Positions 1 to 12,242 are shown, counted from the stretch's first letter. The stretch: DNA of 64,000 nt from Taeniopygia guttata (GCF_048771995.1 NC_133063.1:69321514-69385513), one strand, 5' to 3'. Made by a program: numbers and translations. Notes: generated from the letters alone by a model not told the origin.

Positions 1-462
1 TTGACTTTTATCATCCCATGTAACAGGGACTAAATTTCATAGGCCTTAGCATTATACAGAAACATTTGATTACAAGAAAAGGAGTGAAATCCATAATTTT
101 TTTTCTTCTATCTGGTGACAACTGTTGTGGAGCAACATACTAGTATTATCCCTTTGGCCACAGCAATAACACCTTTATTAAATGAACAACACACAGCAAC
201 AGGTCCCCTGCCTTCCAATTTAATTGAAAGTTTTCCTGGCGTGTTTTTTCTAGCAGACTTTACACCTACAACCCCCAAAGAAAGTCAGCGCCTCCTGTTT
301 GGAGGAAGAGCTAAATAGCCAATCTATGGGTAAAAAAGTAGGACTACAACGAAGGCACATTTTAACCTCATTATATGCTAGCTTCCATTCCCAGATGACA
401 GCCAAGCTGCTAAAACACCCTAGACAGCACCCGAGGAGCTCTTAGGACTAAAGGATCGTGTA
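1..462. other. Unassigned flank upstream of CDC37L1
   Basis: AT-rich single-copy-looking DNA. The one open stretch (115-318, 67 codons) has no recognisable protein similarity and no splice context that would make it an exon. In mammals the neighbouring gene on this side is PLPP6/SPATA6L, but I see no exon of either here. Confidence 0.5.
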
Positions 463-773
463 TACACACACACAGACAAACACAGACACACAGACACACA
501 CACAGACACACACACACACAGACACACACACACACAGACACACACACACACAGACACACACACACACAGACACACACACACACAGACACACACACACACA
601 CAGACACACACACAGACACACACACACACAGACACACACACACACAGACACACACAGACAGACACACACACACACAGACACACACACACACACAGACACA
701 CACACACACACAGACACACACACACACACAGACACACACACAGACAGACACACAGACAGACACACACAGACAC
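463..773. repeat. Imperfect CA/GA microsatellite
   Basis: About 310 bp of almost pure CA dinucleotides on the plus strand, broken at irregular intervals by GA steps, so that the array reads as runs of CACACACA separated by CAGACA. The GA interruptions suggest an older array that has re-expanded in blocks of roughly 10-14 bp. Long open frames here (poly Thr-His on plus, poly Cys-Val on minus) are artefacts of the repeat. Confidence 0.97.
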
Positions 774-779
774 GGCGTA

Positions 780-1790
780 GTTTTCCCAGCGCCGTGCGGC
801 AGCCTGCAGGACAGTGAGCGGCCTTCCAGCGGCACGGAAAAGGCAGGGTCAGGGAAAGTCATAGGGACAGGCGAAAGGCACAGGACAGGGGCAGCGGCAG
901 GGTCAGAAACAGCAACGAGAGCACGGAAAAGGGCGGCAGCCCGGTCACGGGCAGGGGCCGGGCCGGAACCGCGGCAGAGCCCGTCCCGCCCCTCCACCGC
1001 CTCTATCGCCGCCCCTCCGCCGCCTCTATCGCCGCCCCTCCGCCGCCTCTATCGCCGCCCCTCCGCCGCCTCTATCGCCGCCCCTCCGCCGCCTCTATCG
1101 CCGCCCCCCCGCCGCCTCTATCGCCGCCCCCCCGCCGCCTCTATCGCCGCCCCTCCGCCGCCTCTATCGCCGCCCCTCCGCCGCCTCTATCGCCGCCTCT
1201 ATCGCCGCCTCTATCGCCGCCTCTATCGCCGCCCCTCCGCCGCCTCTATCGCCGCCCCTCCGCCGCCTTTATCACCGCCCCTCCGCCGCCTCTATCACCG
1301 CCCCCGAGGCGCACCCGCCCCTCGCCGTGCCCGCCCCGCCCGCCGCGCCAGCGGCGGAAGTGTCGCTACCCCAGTTCCGGCAGCGGGTCGAGCCGCCGGG
1401 ACGGCTCGGGGCATGGCGCTGTGGCTGCCGCACTCCCGGGACGGCGGCGCCCCGCAGGAGGAGGACCAGGAGCGGGCACAGGACGCCGCCTTCCGCCAGC
1501 GCTTGTCAGAGGTGCAGGTACGCCCGCTGCCCCGCCCGGCTGCCCCGGCCGTCGCTCCGCGTCTGGCGGCCGGGGCGCGGTGTGGGTCGGTGCGGGCGGC
1601 GCGGCCCGCGGGGGCAGCGGGGGGACCGTGTCGGGACGGGGCCGTGCGGGGCCGAGGGCCGGCGGGGCAGGCGGGGGCTGGCGGGCCGCCCCGGCTGGCA
1701 GCTGCCCCGTGGGCAGGCGGTGCGGAAGAAGCGGGGCTGGAGCTACCCCAGCGGCCCCGTGCCCCAGCAGCAGACAGGTGGGCGGTGTGC
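780..1790 (+). promoter_or_regulatory. CpG island and promoter region of CDC37L1
   Basis: GC content and CpG frequency rise sharply after the microsatellite and fall again about 270 bp into intron 1, bracketing the first coding exon (1413-1517). An ETS-type motif (GGCGGAAGTG, 1353-1362) lies about 50 bp upstream of the start codon, a position common for GABPA/ELK sites in TATA-less housekeeping promoters. No TATA box is visible. The transcription start cannot be fixed from sequence alone. Confidence 0.75.
987..1306. repeat. GC-rich 22-bp minisatellite in the CDC37L1 promoter
   Basis: About 15 copies of a motif containing CGCCTCTATCGCC, mostly at a 22-bp period where a CCCCTCCG spacer is present. 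In the middle (about 1187-1225) several copies are reduced to a 12-bp period because the spacer is missing. Copies differ by only a few substitutions (CTCC to CCCC; CGCC to CACC at the right end), which indicates recent expansion. The array ends about 105 bp before the CDC37L1 start codon. The minus strand is G-rich with many GG/GGGG runs. Confidence 0.95.
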
Positions 1791-4700
1791 TTCTCTGCTG
1801 GCCAGGGCCAGGCGGCGATTTATCAGCGCGTTGTAAGGAATTCTGTGCGGTCTGGCAAGCAGCTGCCATTACGTTACTTTCCCAACGGTGGAATTTTATT
1901 CTTGTTACTGCAGAAATAAAAATGCTGTAATTCCTAAAGTTGGAACGCTAAGTTTGATTTACTTGTGTTAAAGTTTCCTCCAGATAATCTTTCACCACTT
2001 GTCCTTCGTGGGCCCCTACTAGAGGCTGTCAGCACTGCAGATTTCATAACGTGCAGTTGAAGGCTGAGGAACTAATGCATATGGATGCGTTTTTATTCAC
2101 TCTTGGTGGGAAAGGCTTGGCATATTACTGAATTCTGAGCACACAAGTAGAAACAAAATAAATAGTGTTGTTTAAGATGTCCTTTTTCTCTCCCAGCTAT
2201 GACTGGTGACATCCTCAACAGATTTGACCTAACGGAGCATGTGTTTGTGCTGGGCCTTGGCCACTTTATAACTTAAATACCACTTCCTGTGCCAGTTCGA
2301 GAGAAGATGTTGGCCATGTTTAGGTACTTATACTGAAATGCAGCAGTTACGTTACTGTTGTGATCTGACATCATAAACCCAATACTTTCTTATCAGGACT
2401 GTGTATTCAGATTATTCTCGCACTTGGCTGTTGCTAATGTTCCAGCCCTAAGATAGCCAGAGGGATTTCAGCTGTGTCAAAAGTATTTTTACAGTCTAGA
2501 GACTATTACTGATAGCAGCACATGATCCATGATTTTGCAAATACACTTAATAAGGTTAAGGTGACTTGAACTGGAAATCTCTTTCTGGAAGACATAACTG
2601 TACATTGCCATGCTTCATCACTTCTGCTGTTATAATGCTGCATATCTAAGGTGCCTTCCAGGTGCATTATTATTAGCTTTGGGATTTAGGCCAGTCTGCT
2701 TCTATAGAAACTGTAAATCAACAATTTTCTCTCCATAAATAGCATGTCTGATTTTCTTCACAGACATACAACCAAGGGATTGAATTAGCCTGCCAAAAAG
2801 AAAGAGAGTTTGTGAAGCACTCTGTAGAAAGCACATGGAACCTAGCAGAAGCCCAGCAAAAATTTGGTAGTTTAGCACTGCATAATTCAGAATCCTGTGA
2901 TCAGGAGTCTGCTCAAGCAAGGACTGAAGCTGCTGAGTTGAGATGGAGAGAGGAAGAGTGGAGAAGAAAAGAAGAAGCACTAAACCAGCGGGAACGACAG
3001 AATCTATGGAATACAGATCCTGTTAGTAAAGAAGTTTTTAATAAGGTACGACCTACATCATTGTGCATGGAAACAAGTGCTAGCTTCTTTTGTTCATTTT
3101 AGTTGTTACTAATCTCTGAGTGTCTTCTGTGTCTTGTACAGAACAAAAACACAGTTATGTCACTCACCTCTGTGCCTGGGAAGGTCATGCAATAGACCCT
3201 TTTAGGAGCTGTGCTCAGGCACATGTAGGACAGGGAGGGGTTCAGGACAGCCAGCACAACTGCACCAAGGGCAGGTCCTGCCAGGCCAATTCAGTGGCCT
3301 TATCAGTGACCTATGACAAGGTGATGGCATCAGTGGACAGGTGAAGGCTTACAGATGTAATTTATCTGGACTTTTGCAAAGCCTTTGATGTGGTCTGCTA
3401 CAACATACTTCTCCCTTAAACTGGAGAGAAATGAATTTGGTGAGTGGACTGTTAGGTGGATATGAAAGTAGTTGGTTGGTGGCATGCAAAGGGTAGAGTC
3501 AATGGCTCAGAGTTCCAATGGACACTAGAAGCCAGTGGTGTCCTTCAGGGGTCTGTACTGGGACCACTGTTATTTAGTATCTTCATTAAGATTAAACAGA
3601 GGGATTAAGTGCACTCTCAGCAAGTTTGCAGATGATACCAAGCTGAGTGGTGGTAATCAGACTTAAAAGAAGCCTTCGAGGAGGACCTGGACAAGATGGA
3701 GAAGTGGGTCCATGGGGATCTCATGTGTTTTAACAAGGCCAAGTGCAAGGTGCTGCACCTAGGTTCCCCCATCTCAGCACAGGCTGGGGATGAACAGATC
3801 AGAGCAGCCCGTCTGAGAAGGACTTGGGGGCGCTGGACTTGACCCAGCCATGGGCACTCACAGCCCAGAAAGCCACACGTGTCCTGGGCTGCATCCAGAG
3901 TAGTGTGGGCAGCAGGGCCAGGGAGGGGATACTGCCCCTCTGCTCTGCTGAGACCCACCCCCAAAGTAATGCACCCAGTTCTGGGGTCCTCAGTTACAAG
4001 CAGGGCGCCTGTTGGAGCAGCTCCAGAGGAGTGCTGCAGAGATGATCAGAGGGCTGGAGCACCTCTCCTATGAGGGAAGGCTGGGAGAGCTGAGGTTGTT
4101 CAACTTGAAGAAGAAAAGGCTCCAGGGAGCCCTTATTTACCTTCATGTGATCTTTCAGTACTTAAAGCGGCTTTATAAGAAAGATGGAGAAAAACATTTT
4201 TTATCACAGCCTGTGGTGACAGGACAAGAGGGGATGGCTTTAAAATGAAAAATTGTAGGTTTAGATTGGATGTGAGGAAGACTTTTTTTATTATTAGGGT
4301 ATCAAGACACTGGAACATGTTGCTCAGGGAAGTTGTAGATGCACAGTCCCTAGAAGCAACAGGGGTCAGATTGAGCTGGTCTTGGAGCAACCTAATGTTC
4401 TTGCCAGGGCAGGGAGGATCGAAACTCTGTGGTGTTTAAATGTCCCATCCAACCACGAATATGAAACTTAGTTTGCCTCTAATACTGTCTACTGAAATAC
4501 AAATTATTTAGCATTAACACTTTTCAATAGTAGGATCTCATCTTTGATTTCACAATTTAATTTCAGCAGCTATCATTGCCTTTTACTGAGCCAAGCCAGA
4601 CACAGTCAGGTGATAAATGTGGTCAGCTTTTTATGAAGGGTCCCTTCAGGTGCACAGCATACCAAAATACACACTGAAAAGTGCACCAAAGGTGCACATG

Positions 4701-7700
4701 TGACATAGAGCAACTACAGTTTTATAAGTGTAACAAATTAGCATAATTAACAAGAATGCCCAATTAGAAACACAGATGTTGAGGTAATTCCCCCTCTTGG
4801 TTAAACTCTCTTCTAAAGCCCCCATTCCTCTCTAGTTCTTTATGGGAGAAGAAGTTCTTTATGTTGTCCTTAGTCTCAGAAGAAACTAGATTAGGATTGA
4901 GCTTTTGGGTGTGTGTTTTTTCTTTCTTGCTAACTGAGTAGGTATAATTCTAGCTATGAGTCTGTATAGTTATACAATAACAGGCTACGGAGCTACAAAT
5001 ATACATGAAGAATAGATGAAAGGAAAAATCAGTTTGGTATCACTATCACATCTCCTAATTTCATTGATTTATCTGATCCAGGCTGCAATGTACATGATTC
5101 TCATGACTAACACATCAGTAAGTTCCTATCTGAAAACAAGTTTTTCAGACTAACTTCGAAACTCTGTTACTAGGTAACACACTTTCTGGGAAAAAAAAAA
5201 AATATGATACAACTCTAAAATTAGAACATAGCCGTTTAAACAGTAACATATTAAAGTATAATAAGTCCTTTATATCACTAAACAGTATGTGTGGAGTTTA
5301 TGTGATAGTACAATCTTTCTCTTCCTCAGAGCTTTATTAATCAAAAAAGAAAAGAAATTGAAGATGAAGCTGTGTCTGAACCACTTATGCAAAAACATGA
5401 ACAAAAGATTAGACACTTCGGTGAGTCTTTTTCCAGCATCTTGTGGTTCCTACAGAATCTGTGTTAGTTTGCTCCTTCTTGTACCGAATGAATGCTAATA
5501 AATGAAAGACCTAAATGACAGACTGTTCAGTTTTATTTTATCAGGACTCAAGGGATATTCCATGTCAGTGAGAAAAGGCAGGGACATTCCTGGACGAATA
5601 GGTCATGTATATAAAAGTGCATGGGTCATCCATGGCGCTCTCCTTTTTTAAAGGTGATGAAATGAAATGTTTTATTAAATGATTTTCTGTCATCTGTTAA
5701 TCTATAAGGGTAATGGCTGATTAAATGGACTGTTTGTTAACACCTACACTGAGAGTATTTCTGCTCAGAATTGCGTGTTTAACACTATACTTAGTTATCC
5801 ACTAGGTGTCACTTTAGCTCTGTCGTAGTTGTTAAACCCGATTGAGCACAAAGCTGATCTTGTAACATAATCTAAAATTTTTATGGTTCTCGGAAGTGCT
5901 TGCCATTGAGGTGGTTTCACGCTATAGTATAGCCATATTTGGAATTCTAGAACAATCAGGAATGAGACTAGGTTGGAAAAATTCTGTTGTTCTTACAAAG
6001 ACGTTTTTACTAAGTTTTTTGGCCTCTGAGGGGCTTAAAGCTATTTTTAAAAAAGGGCTTTCTGCCCTGTTAGCCTTAGCAAGCCTGTCAAGTATCAAGT
6101 AAAGGCACAGCACTGTCAAGAGTATGTAAATAATAATAGATACAGGTTCTCTTAAGTGCCTTAACTGTTCAGTGTAATGATACTGGAATTAGAAAACATC
6201 TCTCCTGCTGTGCATTTCAGCAGGTAAAAAAAGAGGAGGCTATCTTGTAGGCTTCCTAGCTGAAAGTTGGGTGGAATTACTCTTTGTCTAAATTCAAATT
6301 AGACTGTTAAAGAAGCAACCTTATTACAGAAGGTAACTTTTTTTTATACTTCCTGAGTTCAAAGCCATGCTATTAGTTTAATTTGTGATACATAAATCCA
6401 TTGTAGAAAGCCACAGTACATTAATGCTTTCTGAAGTCACTTGTTCCATGCTAGCTGCTGCAAAGGGGCAGTGTGGACTACGCTATATTGCATGAGTCCT
6501 GCTTCTGGATCCTCCTCCGGCTTCAAAGCAGTGAAGAACTTACACAGAATAACTCGAGAAATACAAGCTATTGGTTTCTCTTTCAGCATGTTTGCTAGAA
6601 TTAAGATTAGCTTAGGTCATTACCATTACTTAGCCCAGTTACATGCTGATAGGTGAAGCTGCACATCTGATACCTGTTGCCAATGATGACTGTCAGAGAT
6701 ACTTGAAGGACAACTTTAAGAAATGCTATGAGTATTGAGTTCTGATTTTTACATTCAGCTTGTTACCTGAAGGTAGCGCCATGATACCACAATTCAAAGT
6801 TCTGATTAACTTTGCAATACTGGTGTGGCATTGTTTTTTGAGATCAAGCAGTTTGTATAATTAATTTGAATTTTCTAAAAATCTAGCAAACTTTATGTTA
6901 GAAGCACTTTAATTTTTGACAGGTTCTGTTTACAGGTTCTGTTATTTGCATCTTTATTTGCAAACATTTAGAGGACTTGTGTTTGTTAGAATCACTTAGT
7001 ATAAATCTTTTTCCATAAACTTTTTAAGATCTTTGGTGTTGTAACTATTAGATATCTACACCACTTTGTTTGCTTATGAGAACTGATTAAAAATAAATTG
7101 TCAGTATTACTAGAAGTGCATGACTGTTATAATCTACTTTTAGTATCTTCAAAGTCTAACTATGCCTTCTAGTAATGCTTTTTCAGCATTGGTTAGATGT
7201 ATAAATAAAACCCCCAAATTTAGCTGCATGCTGCCATTCTGAGGTTAGTAAATTGCAAAGTTATGTATATTTGGAATCAATGCAAGTAACCTCCTTGCTG
7301 CATTGAATAATTTTTCTGTTTAGAATATCTTAACTGTGTTTCTCTTATTAGGCATGCTGAGCAGATGGGATGATAGTCAAAGGTTTTTGTCTGATCACCC
7401 ATACCTTGTATGTGAAGAAACATCTAGGTATCTCATGTTGTGGTGTTTTCATCTAGAAGCTGAACAGGTATGAATGTGTTTAAATCTTTGGAAGCACACA
7501 TTTTCCCATTTGCGCAGCAGAAAGGTGACCAAGTTTATTAGCTGTTTAACTATTCTTCCAGCCCTCTCTGCTTTATAATGAATTGTAACCTTTATGTCTA
7601 GTTATAGCTAATTATGAGTCCTCTTGCTTCTGTAAACATTGGTTCACATCTGCTTAGGAACTGGAACAAAGGAAATTCTGCTGAATTTTAGAAATGTAAT

Positions 7701-9804
7701 CTCAGGAAACTTCTTTAAATCAGAACTTCAACTTTTTTTTCCCCTCAGAAAAGAGCTCTGATGGAGCAAGTAGCACACCAAGCAGTTGTAATGCAGTTTA
7801 TTATAGAGATTGCCAGAAGCTGCAATGTGGATCCAAGAGGATGTTTTCGTCTCTTTTTCCAAAAAGCCAAAGTAAGTCAGTTTGGGTAATAATGTAAGAA
7901 ACTCTTGATACAATACAGGATACAAGTGTTTTAGAGACTGTTTCTTCCTAACCATGTGAGGATAAATAATTTGTTGACTGATTTAGGCTTATGGGAAAGT
8001 GTTTTGTTAGCAATTATTTTCTAGACAGAATACTTTGTTATAATTCCAGTTCTGAAAATGAAAGGTTAGTGGATTTTTCTTGTTGTAGGTGGAAAGCAAG
8101 ATGCAGGTGGGGGACAGCAGTTGTTTACAGATAAGTAATAACTAAGTAACAACAGCAAACACTGACTGGTGTGACTATTGACTAATTACATGTTTTCAAA
8201 GCGTAGTTACATATTGTCACAACTTTTCCATTTCATCTGCCCTTTACAGTGAGGCAGATATATAAAGAGTCCCTTTCTCATGACTGAAATAGGGCAATCC
8301 AGAGCTTTGCAGGAAAAAGGTAGGAAAACCGTAGACTCTGTTCAGTTGTTCAAGATTCTAATGGATCTTAATATTGTTGAAAGGCTAAAATTAAACTTAG
8401 TTTTACATGTTCTCAGATAAATCACCTACTTATGTATATAAATTCTACAGATTGTCTTAAAAAGAAAACTACATGAAACGTAATTTTAAATTGACTAACA
8501 TTATTCCCGAGTTGTTCACCGTTGTTATTCCCCTAAAGGTCTAACATAATGGATATTTTTCAGCACTGTCTAAGCTTACAATTCAAAAGTAAATATGGCT
8601 AAAGAACAAATAGTTCATTTTTCTCTTTGTAGACAGGAGAAGGCTACTTTGAGGCCTTTAAAAATGAACTTGAGGCATTCAAGACAAGAGTGAGAGTCTG
8701 GTCACAGTCACATGGCTTTCAAACTATGTTGCTCCATGATCTCAGTGTCAGTCCTGGTGTGGGAGAGTGGACATCTTTTTTACAGGTAGGTTTATTATTT
8801 CCAAAATTTATTTTAACTAAAGCAGGATTAGGTCCTGCCTAGAGAAGCTATACCTTTCTGATATATAAAGAGGATTATTTCTTGAATTGCTAGTGCTTGG
8901 GATATATCATGCGGTGTTATTAATATACAAGGCATTTATGGGCTTTCTTTTTACTTGCTGGAATTCACAGCATGAGCATAAGGTCAAAGTATATGTTTGT
9001 TCATTGCTTTAACATTTTCATGCCTAAAATAAACACTGCATGATGAAACTGATCAGATCCTAGAATTGTATTCCCAGTCATCACCATGAGTAATGTAAAA
9101 CCATGGGGTCAAGTAAGTTACAGAATCATAGAATGGTTTGAGTTGGAGTGGACCCTAAAGATCATCTAGTTCCAAACTCCCTGCCATGTCAGGAACACCT
9201 TTCATAGACCAGACAGCCCCATCCAGACTGGCCTTGAACACTGCCAGGTACCCCACAACTTCTCTGGGCAAGAGAAGTCAAGTCTAAGGAAAGTCTCCCT
9301 TTGTGATAAAGTTATGGCCACATTCTGGAATGATGAAGCAACTTAAAAGATTGTCAAAAATTATGTATTAGGAAAAGAGTCACAATTGAAAGTATTTATT
9401 TGAAATAATTTGATTAAAGTACTTCTCAGAGGTAGATAAAACAGCTGGATTTTATATTAATGTGTAGTTAGGTGCTAGAAATATTAAGACCAAATACAAG
9501 CTATGCTAGCAAATTTTTTAAATTCTTGACACAGGGACACAATACTGGTTAATGATGTTTACAGATCTTACTTCCTTTCTATTGTAAATTTGTCTCCTCA
9601 TAAGATGGACAATGCAAGCAGTCTTTGTTTCCTCTCACTCTATTTCTCCCTCTGTCTATACAATTGTGGAGCATTAATCTGTCAGTGTTTCATCTGTTGC
9701 AGAACACAGGAGATCTACAAGGTTCCATAAACACAGATGTCTGCAGTTTCAACTCTGTGATACAAAGAGATGAAGAAGAATCCAAAATGATGGACACATT
9801 ATAG
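1413..9804 (+). CDS. CDC37L1: CDC37-like HSP90 co-chaperone (CDC37L1, Harc)
   Basis: Seven coding exons: 1413-1517, 2764-3045, 5330-5420, 7352-7467, 7749-7871, 8633-8785 and 9703-9804. All introns are GT-AG and the phases join into 323 codons plus TAG (human protein: 337). The product is a cytosolic relative of CDC37 that binds HSP90/HSP70 complexes. Exon 1 (residues 1-35) is an acidic N-terminus unlike the human one, as usual for this family. Exon 2 (36-129) carries the conserved GIELACQKE and SLALHNSES stretches and a charged coiled coil (ELRWREEEWRRKEEAL). Exons 3-5 (130-239) hold the CDC37 middle domain with MLSRWDDSQRFLSDHPYLV and CNVDPRGCFRLFFQKAK. The variable tail ends KMMDTL. The start is the first ATG in the CpG island and opens a frame that runs cleanly to a consensus donor. 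The client-recognition N-terminus of CDC37 itself (with its regulatory serine) is absent, as expected. Confidence 0.95.
3156..4455 (+). mobile_element. CR1 LINE fragment in CDC37L1 intron 2
   Basis: A 5'-truncated CR1 in the same orientation as the gene. It begins within ORF2 and contains a reverse-transcriptase segment readable as YLDFCKAFD near 3360-3390, then the typical CR1 3' portion: a leading-the-way series of a 'CTCTGCTGAGACCCA', an 'agagggctggagcacctctc' type block and a 'ctggaacatgttgctcaggga' type block, each diverged. The usual terminal octamer repeats are not clear at the 3' end. Reading frames are broken throughout, so this copy is dead. Confidence 0.85.
4576..5042. mobile_element. 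Candidate solo LTR (endogenous retrovirus fossil) in CDC37L1 intron 2
   Basis: A 467-bp segment of unusual composition is flanked on both sides by the 6-bp direct repeat CTATCA (4570-4575 and 5043-5048). Its length and a 6-bp flanking duplication fit a solo LTR of an avian endogenous retrovirus, but the termini are not clearly TG...CA and I do not recognise the family. It contains no coding sequence. It could instead be an unrelated repeat with a chance flanking match. Confidence 0.35.
9120..9280 (-). mobile_element. CR1 LINE 3' fragment in CDC37L1 intron 6
   Basis: On the plus strand this opens with CAGAATCATAGAATGG and continues with TTGAGTTGGA, the reverse complement of the conserved CR1 3' end. 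The homology fades around 9280 after the ACTTCTCTGGGCAA block. Only about the last 160 bp of the element are present, the usual heavily 5'-truncated form. Confidence 0.9.
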
Positions 9805-10430
9805 TACTTCTAAGACTGAGGCCAAGTACTCGTTTATTTTCCCTTTTTTTTAATTTTTTTTTTTTTTCCAAAGAAACAAACATGGCTATTTTCTTGACAC
9901 TTATTTTTCTGGGTACTGCACTTTATTTTTTGTGTCAGATTTTTGTTGTTTTTATTTGTTTTGGGGGGGAAGAACTTTGAAGGGTGGGTAATTAAGGAAA
10001 AACTTGTAATATTGTTTGAAATGTGCTGCTAGGTTTATAGTTGTCCTTGAAGAGCAGGGTTCTGATATTGCCGAATGTGAAACTGGATGTGTTTTCTGCT
10101 ACTAACCTTGCCTTTCATGATTTTAGGAATTAAACATCTGCACAACTACAATGTTTACAAGAAGCAGCAGATTCTTGGTAGTATCTGCTGTTGTCTTACT
10201 ACAGATGTGGATATGTTTTACTCTGAATATTGGAGATTGCAACTGTATTCATGCTACCTTGCTGACAGTATAAGCTCTCAAATTTGGTTATCACTAATAG
10301 CAATAAATCAGTATCTGGTAACAGTATTTCTGATCTGAATGGATTAGATTAATACACTGGCTTTCTACCTCTACTAAAGGGGATTTAAATGTTATATTGT
10401 ACTTTCATTAAACATAACTTGGTTTAATCA
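9805..10430 (+). other. CDC37L1: CDC37L1 3'UTR with polyadenylation signals
   Basis: AT-rich sequence follows the TAG stop, including a poly-T tract near 9845-9870. Two candidate poly(A) signals are seen: AATAAA at 10302-10307 and ATTAAA at 10407-10412. The 3' end is therefore placed at about 10325 or 10430. Which one is used cannot be decided without transcript data. Confidence 0.6.
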
Positions 10431-11040
10431 TAAAACATAAGCAACACTTGTCTGCGAATGAGTGCTGGGTTGTATGATTTCTGGGAGTCTGATTCTCTTC
10501 TTGTTCATCAGGCTAACTTAAGATTATTTTTTTTTAAACCAAGTCTTGTTATGGTTGAAGTAATTGACAAAGTGAACTTGTACGAGGGTTAGGCTAAGAC
10601 CTCTGTTTAAACAAAAAGCTTTGTTCCAGGTCACATAGGGTGAGGTGTCGTGCACTGTTTAAAAGGTATTTCATATACTATTTAACCAAAGTGGGTTTCT
10701 GACATTGTCAACTCAAACATTAAGTGGAAAACAATTAAAAACTTCTTGTTTAAGAAGCTGAAAATCCAGATATATTTTTTAGACAAGGCCTTCCACAGAA
10801 CCTTGCACTCCAAAACTCTACTGTGCTTTTCTAACTTGTTGCTCTTACAGCAGATCTGTCTATAAAAATCTATAGAATAACTGGAAGACTAGCAAAGACA
10901 GCTTATGCCTCAGGTAATGGTACCAGTACACACTCTTCATCCATTACTGAATTGTTCTGACTTTATGTAAGGTCCGGAAGGCTTATTGATTTCAAAAGTT
11001 CAGTGGTCATAGCCTACCTCCAGTTTTTAGTTCATATAGA
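10431..11040. other. Intergenic DNA between CDC37L1 and AK3
   Basis: AT-rich sequence with no recognisable gene, RNA or repeat. It lies between the convergent 3' ends of the two genes. Confidence 0.5.
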
Positions 11041-12242
11041 ATAACCCCAGGCAGTGCCACAGGCTGGGACAGGATGGCTGGAAAGCTGCCCACAGGAAAA
11101 GGACCTGGGGCTGCTGGGGACAGTGACTGAATGTGAGCCTAGGTGGCCAAAAAGGCAAATGGCATCCTGGCCTGTACCAGCAAGAGTGTGGCCAGCAGGA
11201 CCAGGGCAAGGATTGACCCTTTGTACTCAGCACTGGTGTGGCTGTACCTCAAATCCTGCGTTCAGTTCTGGGCCCTTTACTCCAAGAAGGACATGGAGCT
11301 GCTAAGGCATGTTGGGAAGGGCAGATAAATATGATTAAGAACCACAATGGTACAGCCAGGACGAATATAACGCCCCCTACTGGCTGGACAATTACCCTCA
11401 CCTACAGTGGGGTCCAAAAGCCAAATGGACTCTTCCATCTCACCCCCCAGAATGTATGGTTCACCCCACATCTGTAACCCTCCCCTGAACCATCAGGTGC
11501 CTGTGACCCCATTGGCCCAGGTCCTGTTCCAGCCCACCCTGGAGCCCCCTTGATAAAGGCTCTCCGGGGGGCTGGACGCTCTCTTGGATCTTCCCCTCTC
11601 CTCCTGGAGAGTCCTCCGGGAGTCCCTGCTCCCCTCTTTGTCTCTCCCCTCTCCCATCACCTCAGGCCCAGCCACGTGCTGTGTCTGGCAGCTCGAGGCA
11701 GAGCCTCTCTGCGTCCTGAATAAACCTCATCCCCCAAGAGCAACCACAGAGATCTCGCTTGTATCTGTCCATGGAATACAAATAAACGTCTTTACAAAGG
11801 CACATCCAGAGAAGGGCAGTGGAGCTGGGGAAGGGTCTGGAGCACAAGTCCTGTGAGGAGCAGCTGATGGAGCTGGCGTTGTTCAGGCTGGAGAAAAGGA
11901 GGCTCAGGGGCACATCATCGCTTTCTACAGCTGCCTGACAGCAGGGTACAGCTAGGTGGGGTTTGGCCTCTTCTCCCAGCTAAGAAGTGACAGCATTAGA
12001 GGAAATGGCCTCAAGCTGTGCCAGGGGAGATTGAGGTTGGACATCAGGAGGACTGACTTCCCTGAAAGCATTGGGATGGATTGCCCATGGAAGCATTGGA
12101 GTCGGCATCCCTGAAAGTGTTTAAGAAATGAATGGCCATGGCACCTAGTGCTGTAAGTTGTTTGGCAGGGTGGTGACGGTCAGAGGTTAACTCAGTAATT
12201 TTGGAAGTCTTTTCTAATTATAATGATTCTATGATTCTGTGA
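11041..12242 (+). mobile_element. CR1 LINE 3' portion, split by a solo LTR
   Basis: CR1 sequence runs 11041-11309, is interrupted by an LTR, and resumes at 11803. It ends with the characteristic terminal repeats ATTCTATGATTCTGTG-like at about 12222-12242. Joined across the insertion minus one copy of the duplication, the CR1 reads continuously (GGACATGGAGCTGCTAAGG then CATCCAGAGAAGGGCAG), which proves the order of events. The element is 5'-truncated and its frames are degraded. Confidence 0.92.
11310..11796 (+). mobile_element. Solo LTR of an avian endogenous retrovirus (fossil)
   Basis: A 487-bp insertion starting TGTTGGG and ending TTTACA, flanked by a perfect 6-bp target-site duplication AAGGCA (11304-11309 and 11797-11802). 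An AATAAA signal near 11719 marks the R region in plus orientation, followed by a U5-like stretch. There is no internal retroviral sequence, so this is a solo LTR left by recombination. A 6-bp duplication fits ERVK/alpha-beta-like families. It is younger than the CR1 it interrupts, and the perfect duplication argues against great age. Confidence 0.85.

Noticed and set aside
410-997. Long open frames of Cys-Val or Thr-His repeats over 410-997
   Set aside because: Pure translation of the CA/GA microsatellite; no gene.
1327-1930. Several long overlapping frames in the CDC37L1 CpG island
   Set aside because: GC-rich DNA has few stops. Only the 1413-1517 frame joins in phase to the conserved exon 2.
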